This document shows, piece by piece, positions 55,011 to 64,000 of a stretch of 64,000 nucleotides of DNA. Numbering within the stretch: the first letter of the stretch is position 1; each line of letters opens with the position of its first letter. The notes beneath the pieces are model-generated. The model was not told where the DNA came from. It worked only from the letters and a program-made list of their open reading frames with translations, and ran no database searches. Origin of the DNA: Panagrolaimus kolymaensis (taxonomy: Eukaryota > Nematoda > Chromadorea > Rhabditida > Panagrolaimidae); contig JAJQJQ010000003.1 of NCBI GenBank assembly GCA_028622995.1, positions 8,370,001 through 8,434,000 on the forward strand, written 5' to 3'. Both the position numbers and the translations under genes were made by a program.

Positions 55011-58000
55011 AATAGCAAAAAAAATTAGCAGACGACTGACTACCACTCTCACACAAAAATTGGAAATTAGACAATAGCAACCACCAAAAAATGGTGGATG
55101 GAAGACAAATTGATCGATAACAAAGTCAATCTTTAAACTGACCTTTTGAAGAAAAAAAAAAAAGAATGTCTCGCAACAATAACATCTTATGTTTTTTTGT
55201 TCGTGAAAGAAAAATTGATAAATTTTTTTCATACAGACATTGCTTCTTTCCTTTACACTTATTGCAATAAAAATATAAATGCACAGAATTGGTGGATAAT
55301 TTTTCTAAGCAAGTTCTTCACCTTTTTTTTTTAAATTTCATGGATTGCGAAAATTGATCAACTTTGAATGTAACGGCAATTTTTTTTTTTAAAGTGCTGG
55401 TTCACGAGAATTTTTTTATTTCAAGCTTTTTTCTCAAGTCATTTTTCTCACCATCGAAGAGAAATGTTTATAATAAGCAAAAAATATGTAATAATAATAA
55501 CAATAATCACCCTATTTTTTAAGAATAAAATAACTGTGTTGGGAAAATATAGAAAAGACAAAAATATGTTTGATGAGAACATGAATATCGGTTGAAAGGT
55601 TTTTTATATTTATGCATATTTAGTGTTTTTGTTTGGGAACAAAAAACAACGACGACGAAAACAACATTCATTTTTCCAACTTTTTTTGCAACAAGAATGG
55701 AATGGAAGAGGAGGGAATGGAAGGGAGGGCATCTCATGCATTTAATGTGTATGGGAAAAAATTTTTTTTTGCCACCAATGAAGCGTGGGAACGAACGAAG
55801 AAAAACCACCACCACCATCATCGAGAAAATGTATGTGAATGAGAAAGAAAGAAAAAAATAAAGAAAGAAAAGGATTTTTTCTTTTTTGGTGTAAAAATAA
55901 GAAATATATAGACGAAGGCCGTGGCAGCGTTGACGCCGAACCGAGGTTTTTTTTTATTTCTTCCTTCGATGAATTAAATTTTTGTGAATGAGGCTTTTTT
56001 GTTGTTGTGCGCGCATTTTTATATTTGTTCCTCACATTCGCATCAGCCTCCTTCTTCTTCGAAGAACTTCTTCTTTTTCTTTTTCACGAACACATACAAT
56101 TTTCATTCACTCGGAACTCGGAGAGATCGAAGATGAAATAAAAAAAAATGAAGAAGAAGGAAGGCAGAAGTGCCCCACTAGGAAAAAAAGGAAGAAAAAA
56201 ATGTGGCATAAATTTTTTCTCATCTATTTTTTCAACTCTTCCTCTTTATTTTCACCCATCTTTTTTTCTTCTCGCTTTTAAAAAGCATATTTGCTTTTTT
56301 AAAATGCAAGAAGACTAACAATTTTCAGAAAAAAAGAAGAGTTTTTTTGAAACTTATTTCAATGGCTTGAGTAGAATGCATCGAATTGAATATGAAAATG
56401 AGATACATATATTCAAAGTATTTTTTATTCTCGCGCAAACGTTAAAAATTTTTTTTTATATAACAAAACTCTATCTTTTTTTTATTTTTTTGCATGTTTT
56501 ATTTGTTGATCAAAGTCTCTTTTTTTTTTTTTGCGCGCCAACAACAAAAGCTTGTAAAAATTGCAAAAAATTATTTTCTTCCAACGTTTTTTTCTTCTTA
56601 CATTTCCTCAAAAAAATTTTCTGAGTAATATCTTGTCCATTCCTTTTTGACAACATTTTTTCTTCATTTTCTTTTTTTTTGTTTTGGTTTTCCTTCCAAA
56701 TTATGTACTTGCCAACTTGGGAATTCTTCATTTGTGTTGTTTTTATGTCTTAAGAAACCTGTCTTTTTTAAACTTTTTTTTCTTAATGAAAAGCCGGAAT
56801 TAAGGAAGAAGACGACTCAAACTCATTTTTTTGCCTTTTGAACTTCCTCAAAAAACATAAAATTAGATCGCTTCACTCCTCATTTTTTAATAGAGAGGGG
56901 TATTTTTTTGGCTCAAAAAATGAAGAATGAATGTAAAATGCTAACAGCCGTTGACCAACATTTAAAAAAAATTTATTTCTTCCAAAAGCCAATTTCTAAT
57001 GTGTTTTTCTTTTATTTCCAGCGGATGAAAAACAAAACAAAACAAAATAATAAACAACGCTTAAAGGTTGCAAATGGAATTTTTTAAGAACAAAAAAACG
57101 TTGAAGAAAAAGATTTTTTCAACGACATTTTTTATATTTTTTTGTTTTGTTTTATATCTTTTTTTTGCGCGGGGTTTCCCAATGGCAGTTAGTGATGATG
57201 GTGATGCCGTTTTGATATTTGCTATATTTTCAAACAAAAAGACACACGAAAATATTTGGATACAATCGTCTAAAAAAAATTTATCACAGAAATGCGCGAT
57301 TACGCCTTTTGCCTTTTAGGTGCCCTGTTTTTTTTTATTTCCTCCCATTCCCATTCTCAGTCTCTCATTCCATTTCCTTACAGTTGCGGCAATACACGAC
57401 GACGACGACGAATCAATCTGTGCACTCGTTTTTTTTTTTTGGTTGGTTGGTCGGGTTTCCCACACACCAGAAACAAATAATACACGCCGTGTTCGCGCTT
57501 TCTTTTCTTTGCTATATATATAAATATGCGAATGTGAATGTTTGTGAAGAAAAACAGAGGTTGTGGGAAACTTTTTTGTTATTTTTTTTGCAATCATTTT
57601 TTCCTCTTTCTCTCTTTCATTCCATTCCCTTATTTGGCCTCGCCGTGTTTGCATGATATTTTTTAGTCTGATGCGCAAAGAAAATTATTTTCTCAACTAT
57701 TTTCTCCTTTTGTTTTTTGCTTGATTTTTGTGACAATATTTTTTTTCCCATGCGAAAAAGAGGGCTTTTTCAGGTCAAAAATCTGAGAACTATGTCTAAA
57801 AAGGATTTTCCCAAGCTTTAATCGTTTATGGCAACTTTCTTTTCATTTCATTTTCATAAATTTTGCCAAATTCCAAAAAACTATAGCAGAAATTTTTTTT
57901 TGACTCAAAGTTTTTATGTTTGTTATAAATTTTATTTTATTTGGGTTCTATTGTATCTATTTTATCTTATATTTAGTTCCTTCGCCTTAATTTTTGTAAA

Positions 58001-58410
58001 TTAGGTGATAGATAACCTTCTAAAAAGTCGTGATTTTTTAATTTGATCACAGATAACTGAAAAATAAAAATTAAATCAAATTTATTTTAAAAATGTGATT
58101 GATCCAAAAATTTCTATCAAAAATTCAAAATGGTTAAAAACTTTTTATTTAGTCTGTAAATCTTTTATGTTCTGATTTTTTCTTGGGGAAGTTGTATCTG
58201 TTTTTTACTACTGTGTTTTTCCTTTAATTTTTTAACTTGAATCAAATTTATTTTTAAACGTGTCGATAAATTACATATAAATTTTTTAAAATTATTTTTT
58301 AAGCAACCTTATAATTGTTTTAGAAGTGGCCTCCATCCGTTTTCAAATATTGGTAATACCTTTAATTATTTGTTTATTTGTTTATTTAGTAATTATTAGC
58401 TCATCACCAA
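55011..58410. other. 3.4-kb gene-poor region
   Basis: Low-complexity DNA, with long T and A runs and short simple repeats such as CGACGACGACGACGA near 57400. Overlapping frames on both strands at 57.2-57.7 kb are translations of simple sequence. No supported gene, RNA or repeat element. It may contain regulatory DNA or non-coding 5' exons of the next gene. Confidence 0.5.
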
Positions 58411-61400
58411 ATGCAGCCTTCATTTGTTGATTTACTTGTTAAAAATGTGATGATGACGACAACGACAAATGGTGCCACGAATTCATCAACGGCGATAAAT
58501 AATTCATTGGATTCTTCCACGCTTCAAGTATTAGCAGAAATAGCAAATAATTGTTCTGCATCTTCCGCAACAAATACCTCGGTTCAACAAATATTATCAA
58601 CAGTAAATAATTAATTTTTTAATTCGATGTAGGACTTTGCTGATTGATTTTTTAGATGCTTGCCATATCATCGTCCCAAACAACAAATTTCACAAAGCCT
58701 TCTTCAATACATTCAAATTTCGATGCCTTAAATAATTTAAAACGTGTAATTAATGATAATAATTATAATTCGGGTGCTTCCACTTCAACTTCCTTCGAAG
58801 GTAAGCTGACTGTTTGCATCGAAATTTTTTGTTTCTTTTAAAATATTTGATTTTTTCAATTCTCTGAGATTTAATCTTTTTAAAATTCTCGCGGATTTTA
58901 TAAAAGCCATTTCGGACAAACTTTTTTATAATTTTCAAAATAAAAATACTAACAATTTAATTTTCGGGAAAACTTCTCTGATCAATTATGAACATACATA
59001 CGTGCCTTGTGGCCATTTATGCACTTTTATTATTTTATATTTTTTGCAATCATACATACTTTTTATTTTTGATTTCTTGAATTTACTCTCTTTCAACTTT
59101 TCCTTTCCGGTCTAAATCACCATCTTCGTCACATGACAAAACTAATATAAATTTTAATCATTTATAGTTTAGAGAATCCCATCATCGACTATTATTTTTA
59201 TTTTTAAAAATGATTTATATTTTGAGCAAAAAAATTTGACAGGGAAACTTTCATTTTGTCAATGAAATCATTTTATCTATCTCTTTTTTGGTCTTTTTTT
59301 TATTTTGATGCATGCGGGTGAATGAAGAATCCCCGTCCTTGGTCAAAAGAGACTTTCTTTTGCAACAAATAAATAATTAAAAAATTAAAATTTAAAGATG
59401 TGCGGAAAAACCTATTTTGCGTGCTTCTTTTTATTCAAATGATAAATCATTATTAGTTATATTTTTATTTTTTGGTGTAACAGTACCACCAAAAAAAAGA
59501 AAAAAGGGTTTTTTTCTGGGTTCAATTAACCAATCGTTTTTGTGCTACTGAGTATCGCTATTTTTGGACAACATGAAAAATAAAAAAAATAAAACGTAAC
59601 AACTTGGTTTTTTTTATTTATCGTTGCTGTCGTTGTTGTTGCTCAACATTCATGAATGTGCAAAAAAAAGTTTTTCTTTGATTCTTTGCCTTTTTTCCTT
59701 TTTATGCATTGAACTTATTTTTTCTCTCAAAACACAAAACAAAAAAGTTTTGGGAGAAAAAGAAGGAAGCGAAACACGCCAGCAAAAAAAAAAAAAAAAT
59801 GGCAGCGATGAATGACAAAAATGGAAGCATTGCATTGCGGCGGTGGTGTGGAACGACAACGACGGCGATCGATGTCTGTCTTTGTTGTCACTAAAATTCT
59901 TAGCGCGGTTTGATTTTTTTGGAAGTAGCAACCAACAATTTTTTTAAGGAAAAATAAAAAAAATTCCCAACAAAAAAACTATGTTTTACAACAATCAACG
60001 ACGATAGCACATTTTTGTTGTCCTTGTAAGGATGGATGGAATAGATGGATTGAGGCGGTCATATTTTGGGAAGCAAAAAAAATTGTTTTGAACAAACTTG
60101 AATGAAACGAAACATCTGGTTAGCAAAAAAATGCAAAATGAAAAGTAAAATAAGAAAAAAAAGCTTAGTGAAAAGGCATCATTTTTTTTTCACACCTTTT
60201 TGTCTTTGATCTTTGAAAAAAGAATAACTTTATTTTTGTTATTTTTAAGAAACTTTAAAATTTAAAAAGCTAATGTGGCTCTTTTCTTTTTTTACTTTTA
60301 TGCGATGTGATGGATAACGGCTACATCAAAGCAACAACCACCACTTTTTTTCTCCAAAAACCCAAAAAATTTGCCAACCACCGGTGGCAATAAAACTTTT
60401 TTTAAAATCTTTTTTTTTTAGCAATCTCGACGATCGATCGATTGTTGTTACATTCCAAAACTTTGGAGGATCATCTTCTTTTTTTCCTTCAATGATAAAA
60501 CCAATATATTTTGTTTCTCCATCATCGATATTCTTTTTTTCTCTCCGTTGATTTTTTTATTTTATCAAAAATATTTTTATATTTTTATGCATTTTTTGCA
60601 GCAGAAAAGCATTAAGATTTTTTTATTCCGAGCCTTCCTTGTCTTGTCATACGATTGATTTGATTCCATTCCCATCCACCCGAAAGATAGATAGAATGAG
60701 AAGGGGTAACCCGATCGAAAGAAATAATAAAGTTTTTTTGGTTGTTTGACGTTTTTGGGAGAGGAATGCCTCTTTTTCTCTCTTTCATTTTTTTTTTTTT
60801 GCATAACGTCGTGTCGTTTTTTCTCGTTATTGTTCAAGACACATGCAAAAAAAACTTTATTTTATTTTGATGCATGACTTTTTAGTTGCTGAGAAAAAAA
60901 AAACGAGTCAATGTGTGGAGATACATACCTAGATCTTCCCATAAAAAAAAAATTGCCTCTATTATATTATCAAAATTTTTTTTAGTTTACTTAATTTTTT
61001 TAATGTGTTTTCATCTTCGTTTTTGAGTTTTTCCTTTTCGTTTTCTGATAAACTTTTTTTTGGTGCTGCTCCTTAATGACCCTATGATGCTTGCTTGTTT
61101 GCTTGCTTGCTATCCTTGATCTTTATTTTTTTATTTTCCGTCAATTCCATCAAAGAAAAATAACTTTTTTTCCCAGAGAAAATGGCAATGTTTATTCTTA
61201 TTTCTACGGGCAAAAAAGAAACATCATTTTGATCGATTTTTTTGTTGTTACAATAATAAAAAGAAAAATAGTGAATGAAAGCGAAAGAGATAGTCGCGAT
61301 ATATTTTTTTTGCCATCAAAAGTTGCAAACAAAAACAGTCTACTTTTTCCAATGTGAATCAGAGAGTTGCGCCTTTTTAGCTAAGCAAAAATAAAATAAA

Positions 61401-62490
61401 ACTTTACTTTTCAAATTCTTAATACATTTGTTTGCCTTGAAATTTTTTTATTTGTACTTTTTTTCTACAGATCAAGACAATTTTTTTTTCCATTTCATTT
61501 TTTAAACAAATTTTGAATCTCTTTTTTCTAATTTTTTTATCCATTGCCTTTTGTTTGCCGGGAAAAAGCAGCAGCAGCGTGATTGACTGGTCTATAATCG
61601 CCCATTTTTCTTCGTTTTATTTCATTGCAACTAAAATGCAACCAACCCAAATATCACGTTAAAACATAGGTGGTATTCCCCGTTCTATCTCTATCAATCT
61701 ATCTATCTTTTTTCCCCTCGATTCTTTCAAAATATAAAAAAAGAAAACTTATTATTGCTCATTTCTTTCTTTTTCTTGCACTCTTTTTCACCATTTTTTG
61801 TCTTTGCGATATCAAAAAAATTAAGATATGTGTTTACTGATTTTGAGTTTTAGTCATTATTTTTTTAATTTCCAACTTTTATAACTTTTTTTATTTTTTA
61901 GGAATACTTTCTTCGAAAGACAAAATAAATAATATTATATGCCGCGGTTCTTCTGCTGATGACGAAATAGATAGTCCAGAATCAAAAAGTGAAATGCTTA
62001 GTTCCACATTATCCCCACAAGAAAGGATTTTATCAATAATGAATCCATTTGGCGTGAACGGAATGCTTCCAAGAAATTTACAATTTTCTGGTATGCCACA
62101 ACCATATAATCTCAAAAAACCTAAATTAGAATCAGGTTAGTTTTAAATTTATTTTTTCTTCTTTTTTCGTTTTTCATTATTCATTTAATTCACTTTTTTT
62201 TAATCTATCACATTTATTTTTTTGCACTTTTTTGGTCTTTTGATGGGGGAATACCATCCATTTTTTCTATCGATGTGATGTTATTTTTTTGTGTGATACC
62301 ATCTCTCTTTTTCTCTTTCTATCTTTTATTATAACACATTGTACATTTGCTTTTTTGGACTCTCATCTTTCCAATGCACAAACTACTAAAAATCATAAAT
62401 ACATTTTTATAAACTTTTTTACGGGTCGGCTGTTTTTTTGTAGATACTTTTATATTTACCTGGGAAACACCAATCTTGAACGGTACTTAA
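58411..62490 (+). CDS. Ser/Asn-rich orphan, possible transcription regulator, long intron
   Basis: Exons 58411-58602, 58656-58800, 61902-62135 and a tentative last exon 62444-62490 join in frame (phases 0, 1, 1) to 205 residues. The protein opens MQPSFVDLLVKNVMM, then is Thr/Ser/Asn-rich to residue 110, typical of disordered activation regions. Exon 3 has SPQERILSIMNPFGVNG and a short basic motif (NLKKPKLESG) that could be a nuclear localisation signal. The 3,101-bp intron between exons 2 and 3 is by far the longest here, a feature of developmental regulators. No DNA-binding domain is seen. The final exon is short and unsupported; the real gene may instead continue beyond the window. I do not recognise a family. 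Confidence 0.5.
58801..61901. other. 3.1-kb intron of orphan gene
   Basis: Bounded by GAAG|GTAAGC and TTTTTAG|GAATAC. The interior is AT-rich with no protein-like frame, tRNA or transposon ends. It may house enhancers; its size contrasts with the 45-60 bp introns elsewhere. Confidence 0.45.
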
Positions 62491-64000
62491 GTTTTCTCTC
62501 TCGAAGTAGTTGCCGCCAAAAAAGTACATTATTTTGCGGCTTTGATCTTGACACCTGCTTTTACGGACAATGTTTTGGCACATTTTTACATTACTAAGAA
62601 ATCGAAAGAATGTAAATTTACCAAAAAAAAAGTTTAAATTTTTAACATCAAAATTAAAACTTGAAAAAGAAGGATACAATTTATTTTTGTTTTTGATTGT
62701 ATTTTACTTCCCTCTACTTTTTTTTATCGACTAACTAACTAAAAATTTAACATTCGCGGCTACAGAAGCGAGGAGGACTTTACTCCAACGTGAGAAAATA
62801 TTTAAGAAGTGCCAAAGCAAAAAAAAAGTAAGAAAAAAAAGAGAGAATTGATTAATGCCTTGAGGTTGGTTTCCATCTGAAAATTTGAGACGAAGACGAC
62901 GAAAGACAAAAAGACATCGAAGAAATCGTGGGAATATTTTGCATAAAAAAATATGGCAAGCTAAAAGAAAAAATAAGAAATTGTATTCAATTCATTTCAC
63001 GAGGTTTAAATAATAAAAAAATAGTTTATAGCTCCGCCTTTTTTTAGATTTTTAGAGAGAGAGAGAGATCTGATATGTATTCAGTGCGCAACTGTCGTCA
63101 TCGGTAACCAAATATGGAAAAAAATGGGCACCGTAGTTAGTTGAAAAGAAAAAAATGGATACAAAATATTAACAAAAAAACAAGCTATAGCTTTTCGAAA
63201 GCTAATATCTCAAAATAGAAAAGATACCCAGCATCATGAGGGGCAGTTAGCACACATACGCGTAGTAGAAGAGGAAGAAAAAATGGCGAACTACTAAACT
63301 ACCACCACCGTATAAAGCAAAATAGACTCAGAAGAAAAAGAAGAGGAAAAAATGAAAAAATGAAGCTCCTCCTTATTCAGCAACAAAATCATCAAGCAGC
63401 CAATCGCTTAAGCGCAAGACTCTCGACAAATAGCTTTTTTTCGAAGAAGAAGAAAACATATAGAGACAGACAGCTAACTGCTTCTTTCACTCTTGTATAA
63501 CTAATTGACACCCCTTCTTTTGTGAAAAAAAACGAAAAGAAAAAAAGCTTTTTGTGAGCTTTATATATTTTTTTACCGAATCTTTTCTTCGCTTTTGTTT
63601 CTCAACTAAATCTTAGTGTTATTTGTTTGTTGGAAAAAAATAAGAAGAAAGAAAGAGGCTCTGGTTTTACAATTACTCGTGTGAATCTTCACAAGAAATA
63701 TCCATCCTCTCTCGTCTTGTACTCAATATATTTTTGGTTGCTGCTGTTGTTGTTGGTGGTTATATTATTTTTTCATTTAACTGCTATTTTTTTTAAGTCG
63801 CGGTGTGAGAAGATCCCACACCGGATCTATCTCGATCTCATTCTTCAGGAAGGCGCCGATTCCCACCGGCACGCAGCAACAACAAGAAGCTGAAGCTGCA
63901 GCAGTAGCATACATTGGTTCGTTCCGTTTCCCATCCCCACAGTTATCTTTTTCTTTCTTTTCTACGATTCGTCCTATGATGTTTTTGTTGTTATTGCAGA
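62491..64000. other. Gene-poor right flank
   Basis: AT-rich DNA with a short GA-dinucleotide run near 63056-63066. Only one stretch, at 63798-63916, has exon-like composition. Confidence 0.4.
63798..63916 (+). CDS. Possible internal exon of unknown gene
   Basis: Between an acceptor (TTTTTTTTAAG) and a GT donor, 119 bases are open in one frame. Base composition here is much richer in G and C than the surroundings. The frame reads RRSHTGSISISFFRKAP, then a Gln run and EAEAAAVAYIG. A phase 2 exon must precede it, so it does not join exon 3 of the upstream orphan directly. It could belong to that gene through a missing exon, or to a gene that extends past the window. Composition and frame are the only evidence. 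Confidence 0.3.

Noticed and set aside
57068..57678. Cluster of overlapping frames on both strands up to 145 codons
   Set aside because: All are Phe/Ser/Arg-rich translations of T runs and simple repeats; no splice or family support.
63056..63066. GA-dinucleotide run
   Set aside because: Too short to be more than a simple repeat.
1..64000. CRISPR arrays, rRNA genes, replication origin, bacterial insertion
   Set aside because: No regularly spaced repeats, rRNA signatures or intronless bacterial-type gene blocks were seen; all clear genes are nematode-like with spliceosomal introns.

Overview
The window is nematode nuclear DNA. It is very AT-rich, with long A and T runs, short introns ending in T-rich TTTTAG or TTTCAG acceptors, and compact multi-exon genes. 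Three things point to Nematoda: a secreted Pro-rich protein with a ground-like domain (18.3-19.0 kb), a Tc4/Tc5-type transposon at a CTNAG-type target (21.8-23.5 kb), and a fused nitrilase-Fhit gene (39.1-40.7 kb). A lineage-specific F-box-like protein (46.4-47.6 kb) would fit a clade IV or panagrolaimid-like rhabditid. The exact species cannot be read from this sequence.

Layout. 1-2.3 kb: a two-exon orphan gene. 3.0-9.9 kb: two tandem copine genes with matching intron positions; the second has lost its C-terminal tail to a frameshift. 10.3-12.5 kb: a small tail-anchored protein (minus) and a Gln/His-rich orphan (plus). 12.9-15.3 kb: a neuropeptide-type GPCR (minus). 15.3-18.3 kb: no gene seen. 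18.3-19.0 kb: the ground-like protein. 19.0-21.8 kb: no gene seen. 21.8-23.5 kb: a recently inserted transposon with 370-bp inverted repeats, each carrying a tRNA-like RNA polymerase III promoter. 24.0-25.5 kb: a second GPCR with QRY in place of DRY. 25.8-28.6 kb: glycine C-acetyltransferase and a mucin-like surface protein. 29.2-40.7 kb: a dense block of housekeeping, mostly mitochondrial, genes: bS18m, proline dehydrogenase, an NT5DC nucleotidase, a ZNF593-type zinc finger, TRAP-delta, a FAM210-like protein and NitFhit. 41.2-42.6 kb: two small orphans. 42.8-46.2 kb: a decayed mitochondrial RNA polymerase pseudogene plus a displaced fragment of it. 46.4-47.6 kb: the F-box-like protein. 48.3-55.0 kb: endoplasmin (GRP94), signal peptide peptidase and a MOSC/mARC enzyme. 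55.0-64.0 kb: gene-poor DNA holding one orphan gene with a 3.1-kb intron, probably regulatory.

Links between genes. Two same-strand pairs have operon-like spacing: ZNF593 then NT5DC (minus, 168 bp) and FAM210-like then NitFhit (plus, 232 bp). In both, the downstream start codon sits directly behind an identical ATTTTTAAAG acceptor-like sequence, as expected for spliced-leader trans-splicing. GRP94 and signal peptide peptidase, both ER proteins, diverge from a shared 623-bp region that contains an ERSE-like element (CCAAT-N9-CCACA) and two ACGT cores. GRP94 intron 2 holds a perfect GAA-TTC-GAA heat-shock-type triplet.

All gene models were spliced by hand from reading frame, GT/AG sites and remembered family features; no alignment or search was run.
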